41,023 nt of DNA. Origin: Akkermansiaceae bacterium. GTDB taxonomy: Bacteria > Verrucomicrobiota > Verrucomicrobiia > Verrucomicrobiales > Akkermansiaceae. Below the pieces are notes generated by a model. The model made no database searches. It had not been told where the DNA came from and saw only the letters and a list, made by a program, of their open reading frames with translations. The stretch is taken from positions 1 through 41,023 of the forward strand of contig SUVN01000003.1 of NCBI GenBank assembly GCA_015061985.1, given 5' to 3'. The position numbers and the translations under genes were made by a program. Below, one piece after another: positions 19,647 to 29,500 of this stretch (position 1 is its first letter; every line of letters begins with the position of its first letter).

Positions 19647-20348
19647 TTAGTTCTTGGAGTACTCAACCTGGGCAATGGAAAGACCCGGGTTCATGGAGCT
19701 GGCCATCGTCACGCCGGCGATGTAGGCACCCTTCGCACCGGAGGGGCGAGCCTTCACAACGGCAGAGATGAGAGCGCGGGCGTTCTCCACAAGCTTATCG
19801 CTCTCGAAGGAAAGCTTGCCCACTGCGGCGGAGATGTTAGCGTTGCGGTCAACCTTGAAGTCAACGCGACCGGCCTTCACCTCGCGAACGGCCTTGGCGG
19901 TGTCTTCCGTCACGGTACCGGTCTTGGGGTTGGGCATCAGGCCGCGCGGGCCGAGCACGCGAGCAATCTTACGCACCTGGGCCATGGCATCCGGGGTGGC
20001 GATTGCGCTGTCGAAATCAAGATAACCTCCCTGGATTTCCTTGATGAGGTCTTCCAGGCCAACTTTCTCTGCGCCGGCTTCGAGGGCAGCCTGAGCGGCC
20101 TCACCCTGGGCGAAGACGATAACGCGGACATTCTTACCGGTACCATGAGGCAGGGCAACAGAGCCACGCACCATCTGGTCGGACTTGCGGGGATCCACCG
20201 TGAGGCGGAAAGATACGGTAACCGTGGGGTCGAATTTCGGAGCGGGGAAGCTCTTCATCACTTCCACAGCCTCCTCGACAGCGTAAGCCTTGCTGTTGTC
20301 AACAAGCTTGGCTGCCTCATTGTAGCGCTTGGAGCGTTTTGTAGACAT
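19647..20348 (-). CDS. rplA: Ribosomal protein uL1
   Basis: L1 stalk protein that helps tRNA leave the E site and binds 23S rRNA. The 233-residue sequence shows [24 protein letters not shown], the [11 protein letters not shown] segment and the RNA-binding [10 protein letters not shown] loop, all typical of the family. It follows rplK by 55 bp, as in most bacteria. The sequence before the ATG (CTGCTAAAAATT) is A/T-rich with no Shine-Dalgarno element. Confidence 0.98.
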   Translation of the reverse strand: MSTKRSKRYNEAAKLVDNSKAYAVEEAVEVMKSFPAPKFDPTVTVSFRLTVDPRKSDQMVRGSVALPHGTGKNVRVIVFAQGEAAQAALEAGAEKVGLEDLIKEIQGGYLDFDSAIATPDAMAQVRKIARVLGPRGLMPNPKTGTVTEDTAKAVREVKAGRVDFKVDRNANISAAVGKLSFESDKLVENARALISAVVKARPSGAKGAYIAGVTMASSMNPGLSIAQVEYSKN

Positions 20349-20403
20349 AATTTTTAGCAGTACGTTCGGGTTTATGATTTATTTTCCCTCCTGCAGAAGG
20401 GGG

Positions 20404-20832
20404 TTACATACCCTCGATTTCAATACCCATCTGGCGAGCCTGGCCGGCAATGATGCGGCAAGCGGCTTCCGGATCCTTGGTATTGAGGTCGGGCATCTTG
20501 ATATTGACAATCTCCATCAACTTATCCTTGCTGATTTTTGCCACCTTCTTCTTGTTCGGCTCGCCGGAGCCGGACTTGAGACCGGCAGCCTTCTTGAGAA
20601 GGTTGGCAGCCGGGGGCATCTTGGTGATGAAGTCGAAGGACTTGTCCTTGTATACGGTGATCACGACGGGAAGCACATCACCGGCCTGCTTCTGAGTCTT
20701 AGCATTGAACTCTTTGCAGAAGCCCATGATGTTCACACCGGCCTGACCAAGAGCAGGACCCACGGGCGGCGAGGGATTCGCGGCGCCGGCAGGAATCTGC
20801 AGCTTAATTACTTTAACTACTTCTTTAGCCAT
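20404..20832 (-). CDS. rplK: Ribosomal protein uL11
   Basis: L11 of the GTPase-associated centre, 142 residues of normal length. It shows the N-terminal domain [38 protein letters not shown] and the rRNA-binding C-terminal domain ending with [13 protein letters not shown]. In other bacteria L11 is required for stringent-response sensing. It lies 72 bp downstream of nusG in the standard secE-nusG-rplK-rplA order. Confidence 0.98.
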   Translation of the reverse strand: MAKEVVKVIKLQIPAGAANPSPPVGPALGQAGVNIMGFCKEFNAKTQKQAGDVLPVVITVYKDKSFDFITKMPPAANLLKKAAGLKSGSGEPNKKKVAKISKDKLMEIVNIKMPDLNTKDPEAACRIIAGQARQMGIEIEGM

Positions 20833-20904
20833 GGTTTTGTTTTGTTGTTTTGCCGCCCTTCCCCGTTTTCACGATTCCGGGCAGCGGGAAGTTTTTCGTT
20901 GGGC

Positions 20905-21540
20905 TCAGCCCTGTTCCTTTTCGTCCTCAGGCACCGGCTGCACCTGGGCGTAGTCCAGATCAAGCGGGTTGGAGCGGCCGAACATGTTGACACCCACGCG
21001 CAGACGACCGCGCTCGGCATCCACCATCTCAACGATACCGCGCTCACCGGCGAAGGCACCTTCCAGCACCACCACCTCTTCGCCCACATTGAAGGCCACC
21101 TTCGGACGAGCGGCACCGCTGCGGCGCTCAATCTCAGCCATCAGCTCCTTCACATCTTTCTCAGACATGGGCAGAGGCTCCTTGTTGCGTCCGCAGGCGA
21201 AGCTGATAACGCCGTCTACAGCCTGAATCTTGTACCAGGCATCGTTGTTGAGCGTGCCATCCGGGCGACGGAGCGCAAAGTTCAGATACACATAACCGGG
21301 GTACAGCTTGCGCTCCACCACGTACTTCTTGCCCTTGCGGACATCTTCTACCTTTTCCGTCGGGACCAGGGGGGGGCTCTGAAGCAGCGCACCCATCTCC
21401 TCATCTTCCTTGAAGAGACGGTTCAGGTTCTCAACAGAGCGGCGCTCCTTATTGGAAAGGACGTGCAGCACATACCACTGATTCTTTGCTTCAGGGATAG
21501 CGCGACCGGCTCCGGTTTTACGTTCGTGCAGACGAGACAT
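20905..21540 (-). CDS. nusG: Transcription antitermination factor NusG
   Basis: Binds the RNA polymerase clamp and couples transcription to translation or Rho. The 211-residue protein has the NGN domain (WYVLHVLSNKERRSVENL ... LYPGYVYLNF) and a C-terminal KOW domain (FNVGEEVVVLEGAFAGERGIV). Compared with the usual 175-185 residues it is longer, with an extra charged N-terminus (MSRLHERKTGAGRAIPEAK) and a longer loop around GALLQSPPLVPTEK between NGN strands. It follows secE by 27 bp. Confidence 0.97.
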   Translation of the reverse strand: MSRLHERKTGAGRAIPEAKNQWYVLHVLSNKERRSVENLNRLFKEDEEMGALLQSPPLVPTEKVEDVRKGKKYVVERKLYPGYVYLNFALRRPDGTLNNDAWYKIQAVDGVISFACGRNKEPLPMSEKDVKELMAEIERRSGAARPKVAFNVGEEVVVLEGAFAGERGIVEMVDAERGRLRVGVNMFGRSNPLDLDYAQVQPVPEDEKEQG

Positions 21541-21567
21541 GGTTTACTGTACGAAAAATTGAAAATT

Positions 21568-21795
21568 TCAGGAGAAAAGCAGAATAGCGCGATTCACTAC
21601 TGCTGCCAGCACATAATCAAAGAATGCCACGTAGCCACCCAGCAGCACCATTGCCACCAGCACCACCAGCGTGGACCCCCACAGTTCACGGAATTTCTTA
21701 AACCCGGTCACCTTCGGGTCACTTTCCCAAGGCCAGGAACACTTCTTCAACTCGCCTTTCAGGGCGGATATGTATTGGGAAATCTTGCGGAACAT
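21568..21795 (-). CDS. secE: Preprotein translocase subunit SecE
   Basis: Small membrane subunit that clamps the two halves of SecY. The correct start is the ATG at 21795, giving 75 residues: an amphipathic segment MFRKISQYISALKGELKKCSWP, the conserved hinge, and one C-terminal membrane helix (TLVVLVAMVLLGGYVAFF). The frame stays open back into tRNA-Trp, but that extension is not coding. Position between tRNA-Trp and nusG is the classical arrangement. Confidence 0.95.
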   Translation of the reverse strand: MFRKISQYISALKGELKKCSWPWESDPKVTGFKKFRELWGSTLVVLVAMVLLGGYVAFFDYVLAAVVNRAILLFS

Positions 21796-21845
21796 CTGCG
21801 TATGTAAAAGTAGGGGGATTTTTCGAGAAAAAAAAAGAGGAAGGC

Positions 21846-21921
21846 TGGCAGGGTAAGAGAGACTCGAACTCCCAACACGCGGTTTTGGAGACCGCTGCTC
21901 TACCAATTGAGCTATTACCCT
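21846..21921 (-). tRNA. tRNA-Trp (CCA)
   Basis: Minus-strand cloverleaf: acceptor AGGGTAA pairs with TTACCCT, D-arm GCTC/GAGC, anticodon arm GCGGT-CTCCAAA-ACCGC with anticodon CCA, and T-arm GGGAG-TTCGAGT-CTCTC. The 3' CCA is encoded (21848-21846). It sits between tuf and secE, as in many bacteria. Confidence 0.96.
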
Positions 21922-21957
21922 ATAACCTTGCTCTGTACTTTCGGCCGGGTCAGGAAA

Positions 21958-21980
21958 GGGTGCCCATTTGCCGGGCACCC
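21958..21980 (-). terminator. Hairpin between tuf and tRNA-Trp
   Basis: GGGTGCCC (21958-21965) pairs with GGGCACCC (21973-21980). An outer imperfect GC stem extends it. On the minus strand it is followed only by TTTCC, so it is probably a leaky terminator or a processing site that gives tuf more transcript than the genes below. Confidence 0.55.
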
Positions 21981-22051
21981 TTCCCCGGGCCGAGGTCTCA
22001 TTCCTTTATCGGAATGCAACCCGATTTAATTTTGGAGATTTACTCCCAGGA

Positions 22052-23233
<1,182 letters not shown>

Positions 23234-23276
23234 AATAGGAATTAATTTTGGGCTGCTTATTCTTGCATGAGTCAGA

Positions 23277-23348
<72 letters not shown>

Positions 23349-23389
23349 GTGGACTCTATCATCGCCCCGAGGGGCGTAAAAGCGGGCGA

Positions 23390-23418
23390 ATTATACACAA
23401 CTTCTCCCACCCCGTCAA
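23390..23418 (-). promoter_or_regulatory. Main promoter of the tRNA-Thr/tuf/rpoBC cluster
   Basis: On the minus strand TTGACG (23418-23413) and a perfect TATAAT (23395-23390) are spaced 17 bp. The start site should be near 23383, about 35 nt before tRNA-Thr. A GC-rich CGCCCC/GGGGCG hairpin lies in that leader. This is the closest sigma-70 consensus match I found in the window. Confidence 0.85.
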
Positions 23419-23550
23419 TGATTATTTCTCATTTTTTTGATTTTTTCGTCTTTTTTTTCAAAAAAATCAGGTATTTTCTCCTTTTATTTGGGTCAAACAG
23501 CTGGAAAGTTAGCTTGAAATCCCCTTTTGGTAGGTGCAAACTGTCGGCCT

Positions 23551-24099
23551 ATGAAGACACTGACTATCCTGTCTGTCGCCGCCATGATGGCTCTGCCCGC
23601 CCTGGCAGATGACCACAAGCCGGCCACCGATAAAGCAAAAGAATGCGCAGCCGAGTGCAAAACCGACTGCAAGGGAAAGGAATGCAAGACTGACAAGCTG
23701 CCGCAGGAGTGCTGGCTCGACATCGAGACCATCACCCTCGAAGCCGAAAACGGCGACCCGCTTGCTCAGTATACCATCGCCTACCTCACCGACCAGGGGG
23801 TGAACATCCCCAAGGATTCCGAAAAGGCCAAGGAAATGTACACCAAGGCAGCTCCCGGTCTGATGACCGCCGCCGCCAAGGGTCACCCCGCCGCCTCTTT
23901 CGCGCTCGCGCACATGTACGCGAATGGTAAGGGTGTGGAAAAAGATGCCAACAAGGCTGCCCAGTATCATAAATGGGCTAAGCATTGCTGCAAGGATCGC
24001 AAGGATGGCAAGAAGTGCTGCACCCCCGATAACAAGGACAATCAGATGCAGCAGGCCGTTGATGCCTCCAATGCCAATTCCGTCATTGACCAGAACTGA
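23551..24099 (+). CDS. Exported Sel1-repeat protein, Cys-rich
   Basis: A 182-residue protein starting at the ATG that opens its signal peptide (MKTLTILSVAAMMALPALAD). Upstream in-frame TTG at 23527 is less likely. After the signal lies a Cys-rich Lys-rich segment (CAAECKTDCKGKEC) and then two Sel1-type helical repeats: DPLAQYTIAYLTDQGVNIPKD and HPAASFALAHMYANGKGVEKD, followed by a second Cys cluster (KHCCKDRKDGKKCC). Sel1 repeats are protein-binding solenoids. The cysteines could form disulfides or bind metal. It is followed by a terminator and stands alone. Confidence 0.85.
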   Translation: MKTLTILSVAAMMALPALADDHKPATDKAKECAAECKTDCKGKECKTDKLPQECWLDIETITLEAENGDPLAQYTIAYLTDQGVNIPKDSEKAKEMYTKAAPGLMTAAAKGHPAASFALAHMYANGKGVEKDANKAAQYHKWAKHCCKDRKDGKKCCTPDNKDNQMQQAVDASNANSVIDQN

Positions 24100-24125
24100 T
24101 TAATCCCGGCAGAATCCCCTGCCCT

Positions 24126-24157
24126 GCCCGCCCGGAATTGCAAGCCGGGCGGGCTTT
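24126..24157 (+). terminator. Terminator after the Sel1-repeat gene
   Basis: GCCCGCCCGG (24126-24135) pairs with CCGGGCGGGC (24145-24154), followed by TTT and then AAAA. It lies 27 bp past the stop codon. Confidence 0.75.
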
Positions 24158-24649
24158 AAAACATAGGTAACTCGCATACTCCGGGGATACAGCGTTTCGT
24201 TTTCCCGTTCCCAGACACCTAAAACCTCATTCGCCGCCGGTGACATCCCTGCCCGGCCCTCGCTCAGTGGCACCAGCTGCAACCATCCCGCTTCCGCAGG
24301 CACGGCCAGTATGCACTCCCGGCAGAGGAAGCAGGTCTATCCACCCGCCATGTCAATGAAGTCGTCTTCTTTAGTTCCTCATTCAGCTCTGCCACCCTTA
24401 CTGCCGTCAGAGCATGCCGCGGTAGTGGACCGAGAGCGATATACTCCACTTTACTCGCTGCCGGTGCATATTAAAACGACAAATTACCGATAATCCACAC
24501 CAGCTGAGTCAACATCCCCCAACCAACAACTTCCTGAAACGTCACCATACGCCTCCAGTCTATCGTACAGTCGGTTCGGAGTCAACCGCTTCCCATCGCA
24601 GTAATGAAATTGTAACAGAGCGGGATATGCAGCCCCTTTCTCACAACAG
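24158..24649 (-). pseudogene. Gene-poor stretch, possibly holding a frameshifted gene remnant
   Basis: About 490 bases without a convincing intact gene. On the minus strand one frame is open from about 24470 to 24264 (VEYIALGPLPRHALTAVR, then AELNEELKKTTSLTWRVD). A second frame, overlapping in 24303-24264, continues with AGWLQLVPLSEGRAGMSPA and VWERENETLYPRSMRVTYVL before running into the terminator. Read together, with one frame change near 24300, they look like the C-terminal half of a protein. I do not recognise the family. Between 24471 and 24649 I see nothing. The call is weak. Confidence 0.25.
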
Positions 24650-24679
24650 AAAAGCCGCAGTCCATCATCGGACTACGGC
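24650..24679 (-). terminator. Terminator of the PEP-CTERM gene
   Basis: GCCGCAGTCC (24654-24663) pairs with GGACTACGGC (24670-24679) with one wobble pair. On the minus strand it is followed by TTTTC. It lies 22 bp after the stop. Confidence 0.75.
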
Positions 24680-24701
24680 CTTTGAAACAGTGAAAGCCTG
24701 T

Positions 24702-26183
24702 TTACTGACGCCGGCGACGCATGACCAGACCGGCAAGCGCCAACAACGACAGCGTAGTCGTAGTGGGTTCAGGAACAGTAGCCACCACCACGGAAGATCC
24801 GTCATAGGAAACACGAGAACTGACACCGTTAACAACTACAGTAGCTCCCTCATTCATCGTAAATGTTCCCACATTGGCAAATAAGGTGTTCATGTTATTC
24901 CCCTCAGCCATACCAAGAGTATTGATGATAGCACCGTCAGATATGGTGAGCGCCTTGCCGTTCAAATCGATGACACCGCCGTTTATCGTCAGCACGGAAC
25001 CACTCTCCAGCGTCAGATTAGTATCAAGACTTATCGTGTTAGTATCGGCGGTAGCCAGCGCCTCTCTCAGGAGGCTGTAAGCAGAAACAGACTCCACCTC
25101 ATCACCGAAAACGAGAGCAAGTTCTGCACCGGACTCAACCGTCAGGCTGTCAACGTCGAAGCTAGCCCCGGCATCCGTGGATGTATAGGTAAGAGCAGCC
25201 CCGTCATTCAGTGTCACATTCGTTGCCGAGAAAGTTCCACCGTTGACGATGTGCGTCTCAGCGTATATCTCCATACGCTTGAAAGACACGGATGAACCCG
25301 CACCAATGGTGAAGTTGGCAGACTTGTCAGCGATTCCCGAATCTTTATCCAATATACTCCCGATATAGGTCAGCTTACTCTGAATATCCACGACACCACC
25401 GTTAACAGCGCTGATATTGGTGGTACAATTGCCACTTGCGGCATATTTTTTGCCTCTTTGGTCTGTACCGGAATCACAAAGATAAGTGATGGTGCTGTCA
25501 TATTTATCGCTGACATACGAATCTCCCGTAGAGTCTTTATCATACCAACCGGTATTGCGAAACCACCCATCTTCACCTTTTACTCTGTATACCCATTCGC
25601 CGGAGTGGCCCACATGCTCACAGCCTGTTGTGGCAGTCATTTCTGACTGTGTAAAGGATGAACCCTCACCATTTACTGTGATATTGACCGTAGTATTGTC
25701 ACCATAATTAGTCACCAATTGGGCTGAAGAGTTGATAACCTTTCCCCCATTGCCGACATTGATACTTGCGGTTCCTCCGCTCAACCCAAGCAATGCTCTG
25801 TAATTACTTCTGCCCTCGGCGGAACACAGTTTCGCCGTTGCATCCTGTACGTTTACCTCACCATTGTATAACCAGAAGTTAGTCCCGGGGCCGACAAACG
25901 TCGATTTCTCTTTGACAATAAGCGAACCGGTATAGCTGCTACTCCCAATCTGTAACGTTCGTGTTGTCTCTTTATCCGAACCCGCAGACGTATCATATTT
26001 GACCCCGCCTTTAATTTCAAGGCTGCCATCAGCATCACGACCAATGTAAAGGTTATCCGACAACTCGCCGGAAACATCAACAACGACATTTCCGGTAATA
26101 CTCTCGGCCTGAGCCATAGCACCGCAGGCAGCAACGGCGGTTACCAACGGCATAGACAGTAATTTCAATAATTTAAGTTTCAT
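24702..26183 (-). CDS. PEP-CTERM-type surface protein with autotransporter-like repeats
   Basis: A 493-residue exported protein. After a signal peptide (ending AMAQAES) comes a long Ser/Thr/Gly/Asn-rich region with many short beta-type units (GNVVVDVSGEL, LYIGRDADGSLEIKGG, ASINVGNGGKVINSS) like beta-helix passenger domains. The C-terminus has the sorting pattern VPEPTTTTLSLLALAGLVM followed by RRRR, which is recognised and cleaved by exosortase-type systems. Such proteins are abundant in Akkermansia-type bacteria. The region upstream includes a TAGAAT box (26274-26269 on the minus strand) next to an inverted repeat, so expression may be switchable. Function is likely surface display or adhesion, by inference only. 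Confidence 0.85.
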   Translation of the reverse strand: MKLKLLKLLSMPLVTAVAACGAMAQAESITGNVVVDVSGELSDNLYIGRDADGSLEIKGGVKYDTSAGSDKETTRTLQIGSSSYTGSLIVKEKSTFVGPGTNFWLYNGEVNVQDATAKLCSAEGRSNYRALLGLSGGTASINVGNGGKVINSSAQLVTNYGDNTTVNITVNGEGSSFTQSEMTATTGCEHVGHSGEWVYRVKGEDGWFRNTGWYDKDSTGDSYVSDKYDSTITYLCDSGTDQRGKKYAASGNCTTNISAVNGGVVDIQSKLTYIGSILDKDSGIADKSANFTIGAGSSVSFKRMEIYAETHIVNGGTFSATNVTLNDGAALTYTSTDAGASFDVDSLTVESGAELALVFGDEVESVSAYSLLREALATADTNTISLDTNLTLESGSVLTINGGVIDLNGKALTISDGAIINTLGMAEGNNMNTLFANVGTFTMNEGATVVVNGVSSRVSYDGSSVVVATVPEPTTTTLSLLALAGLVMRRRRQ

Positions 26184-26277
26184 GATAAGGCAATGAATTA
26201 TGTTAATTCGCAGGAGTATCTACCCCCATACTCACGCTCCGTCACGTAACAGCAACCGAGCTCAGATTATTCTACTT

Positions 26278-26292
26278 CATTTCAAATGCGAT
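26278..26292 (+). repeat. Left copy of 15-bp inverted repeat
   Basis: CATTTCAAATGCGAT, the exact reverse complement of 26408-26422. The first 11 bases are themselves a near-perfect dyad (CATTT-C-AAATG), as in protein-binding sites. It lies between the divergent PEP-CTERM and helicase genes. The 356-bp gap 26184-26539 is A/T-rich and holds this repeat pair and several -10-like boxes. Confidence 0.8.
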
Positions 26293-26407
26293 TCATTGTT
26301 TCTTATTGTATATAAATCGCTTATAAAATACCACCCCCACTCTGCAATCGGCAAAAATAGAACACACAACAGATTTATTTCTTTCAAAATACGTGATTTT
26401 GCTGTAC

Positions 26408-26422
26408 ATCGCATTTGAAATG
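26408..26422 (-). repeat. Right copy of 15-bp inverted repeat
   Basis: ATCGCATTTGAAATG, exact reverse complement of 26278-26292, with 115 bp between the copies. A TGC-TATATA extended -10 box (26421-26429) begins at its right edge and points to the helicase; a possible -35 (TTGCTG, 26399-26404) lies inside the enclosed segment. Confidence 0.8.
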
Positions 26423-26539
26423 CTATATACCCGCGCCTGCACACCGCGCATAACTCCTCCCCGTATACCGGCAATTTCAGGTAATTTTCTACCGGCTGCA
26501 CCAAGCCCATTCTTGACCAAGGGAAAGAGGAATGATAGA

Positions 26540-29500
26540 ATGCAACAAGTTATGACACCCGTGCAACTTACTCCGCTTGCTCTGAAACATGTTTCCGTGC
26601 TGACCCTGCAAAACAAGGTCTACCCCGTATTGGCACTCGGGGTGAAAACGACGGAGACGCAGGAGGATGTGGTGGTGGAAGTTGACTATACGCCGGCCTA
26701 TGTCCACCCGCAGGTTTGCCGGGTAAAAAAGCTGGAAGCAGGGCAGGATATGGAACTGCCCCTGCCCCCGGCGGAATATGAGCACGAAAAGCTCATGCAG
26801 CTGGAGGAACCGGAGACCGGAACGGTAAGCTTCACAGTAAAAGCCGGAGACGAAACGGTACACCGGGAGGAACACCCGCTCCATTGGCATCCGCATGACA
26901 CCTGGGTGGGTGGAGCCCGCTTTCCGGAGCTGCTGGCAGCGCTGGTGCGCCCGAATGACCCGGCAATCGACCTGCTGCTGTCCCGTGCGGAGGAAGAGTT
27001 GCAATCGCTCGGCCTGACCACAGGCCGGAACGGCTACGCCCTGCCCCGCAGCGGCATCATCAACCGCCTGCATGCCATCTGGAACACGGTGAGCCACTCC
27101 GGCATCAGCTACGCCCTGCCCCCGGAGAGCTGGTTGGATGACGGACTGGGACAGCGGGTGAGACTGCCCTCCACCATTCTGGGTAAAAACTGCGGCACCT
27201 GTCTGGACACCACGCTGATGCTGGCCGCGCTGGTGGCACAGGCCGGGTTCAATCCCATCGTCATTCTCGTAAGGGGGCATGCGTACATGGGTGTGATGCT
27301 TCGGGATGCGTCACTGCCCACGGTGGTGGTGCGGGAAGCCGCCACCATCCGCAATCTGCTGCAGCTGGAGGAGCTGTTACTGATGGAGACTACCCAGCTC
27401 ACAGGCTCGGCCACCGGCAAGCCGGTCACCTTCACGGAAACACAGGTAACAGGACGCGCCAACATCATGAAGCTGGCAGATGATGACTACTTTCTGGCGC
27501 TGGACATCGTGCGCATCTGGTCCACGGGCATTCACCCTATCGCCGCCACGTATGAAGAGCTGCTAGAGGGGAATGTGCTGCCGCAGAAAAAACGCGCGGC
27601 TGTGGCAGACGATTCCTTCCTGCCGGAAGAAAGCGCCGCGAGCCTGGAGGAAGCGGAATCGCTGGTGGAAGCCCGCCCGCGCAGCCGGATGGAGACATGG
27701 CAGCTCAAGCTGCTGGATTTATCACTGCGCAACAACCTGCTCAATACCCGCATGAACAGCAGTCGGCAAATCGGCCTCTGCATCCCCGATGTAGCCCGCT
27801 TCGAAGACAAACTGTCACGCAACGGCGCATTCCGTATCAAGCCCATCCCAGAAACGCTCACCACCAAACTGGCTCGCAGCGAAAGCGACACCCAACCGGA
27901 GCTGCTGCGCAACATGCAGCAGGAGCTGGCCGAAGAGATGTTCGGCAAGAATGAACTGCTGGCCACAGACGGCAAGAAGGCGCATTCCGAAGACTGCCTC
28001 CGCCGCAGCCTGCAAAACATCTATCTGGCAGCGCGGCATGATATGGAGGAAAGCGGCTCCAACACGCTCTATCTCGCCTGCGGGTTCCTGAAATGGTATC
28101 GCCGGGGGGATGATGCCAAGCCCCTGCTGGCACCGGTTCTGCTCATCCCGGTGAAGCTGACTCGCCCGAGCGTGAAGGCAGGCTTCACCCTGCGGAGCGC
28201 AGATGAGGAAACGCGCATCAACCTCACGCTGCTGGAGCTGCTCAAGACGGAGTTCGCCCTGCGCATTCCCGAGCTGGAGGGCGATTTGCCCACCGATGCC
28301 AGCGGGCTGGATGTGCCGCAGATTTTCACCCTGCTGCGCCGCGCCATCCGCGAGCTGCCGGGCTGGGAGGTGACAGAGGATTGCTCCCTGGGCATCTTCT
28401 CGTTTACCAAGTACCTCATGTGGAAAGACATGGTGGATCGCCGGGAGGCGCTCCTGAAAAACCCGGTCGTGGCACACATTGCCTCCTCCGAGCGCAGCAC
28501 CTTCCCGGCACAGGGCGATTTTCCCGAGCCCTCCACGCTGGATGCAGAGGTAGACCCGCGCAAGGTATTCACCCCCCTCTCATCTGACTCCTCGCAGCTT
28601 TCTGCCGTGCTGGCCGCCGCCAGGGGGAAGAGCTTTGTCCTCATCGGGCCGCCCGGTACCGGCAAGAGCCAGACCATCGCCAACATGATAGCCCACTGTC
28701 TGGGGCATGGCAAAACCGTCCTCTTCGTGGCTGAAAAATCCGCCGCTCTTTCCGTGGTGCACCGCCGGCTCAAGCGCATCGGGCTCTCCGAATTCTGTCT
28801 GGAGCTGCATTCCTCCAAGGCCAACAAGAAAGATGCCATTGCCCAATTCCGCACCGCCATTGATGCCGCCACCCGTCCCATGCCCGACACGGACTGGGGC
28901 AACACGGTGGACACCATGGCCACGCTGCGACACACGCTCAACCTCCTGCCCCACGAGCTGCACCGCCCGCAGAGCGATGGCCGCAGCCTGTATGATGACA
29001 TCAGCCTGCTGGCCGAGGAGGGAGACGCCCCCACCTTCACCCCCACCACGGATGCCCCGCTGGAAATGACAGCCACCCGCCGGGAAGAGCTCTGCGCTCT
29101 GGCGCAGAAGCTGGCACTGTACTACAGCCCCGTGGCAGATATGCTGCGCGGCGCGGCCGCCGCCGTCTGCACCACGGCCTATTCCTTTGAATGGGAGGAA
29201 AAACTGGCGGCGGCTCTGCAACAGATGATTGACCTGCGCAGAGAGGCCGCCGTTATCTACCGCGAGCTGACTGCCGCCCTCGGCCCGGAAGCCGCAGACC
29301 TGCCGCCGGAGGGCGCTTACGCGCTCAGCGGTCTGTTCAGCGGCTTGTGCGGGCGCAGAAGCGCCGACTACAGCTGCCTCTGCCCGCCCCATGCCTCTTC
29401 CTCGCTGGCGAGGATGGAAAAAATCGTATCCGCCGCCGCAGATTATCGCGATCAAGCCGCCGGGCTTTCCCTCCCCTACCCGGAGAGTGCCCCGGATGAC

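Noticed and set aside
24100..24303. Intact 67-codon minus-strand gene ending at 24100
   Set aside because: Its last third is encoded by the terminator of the Sel1-repeat gene, and it lacks a signal or start context. Kept only as part of a possible remnant.
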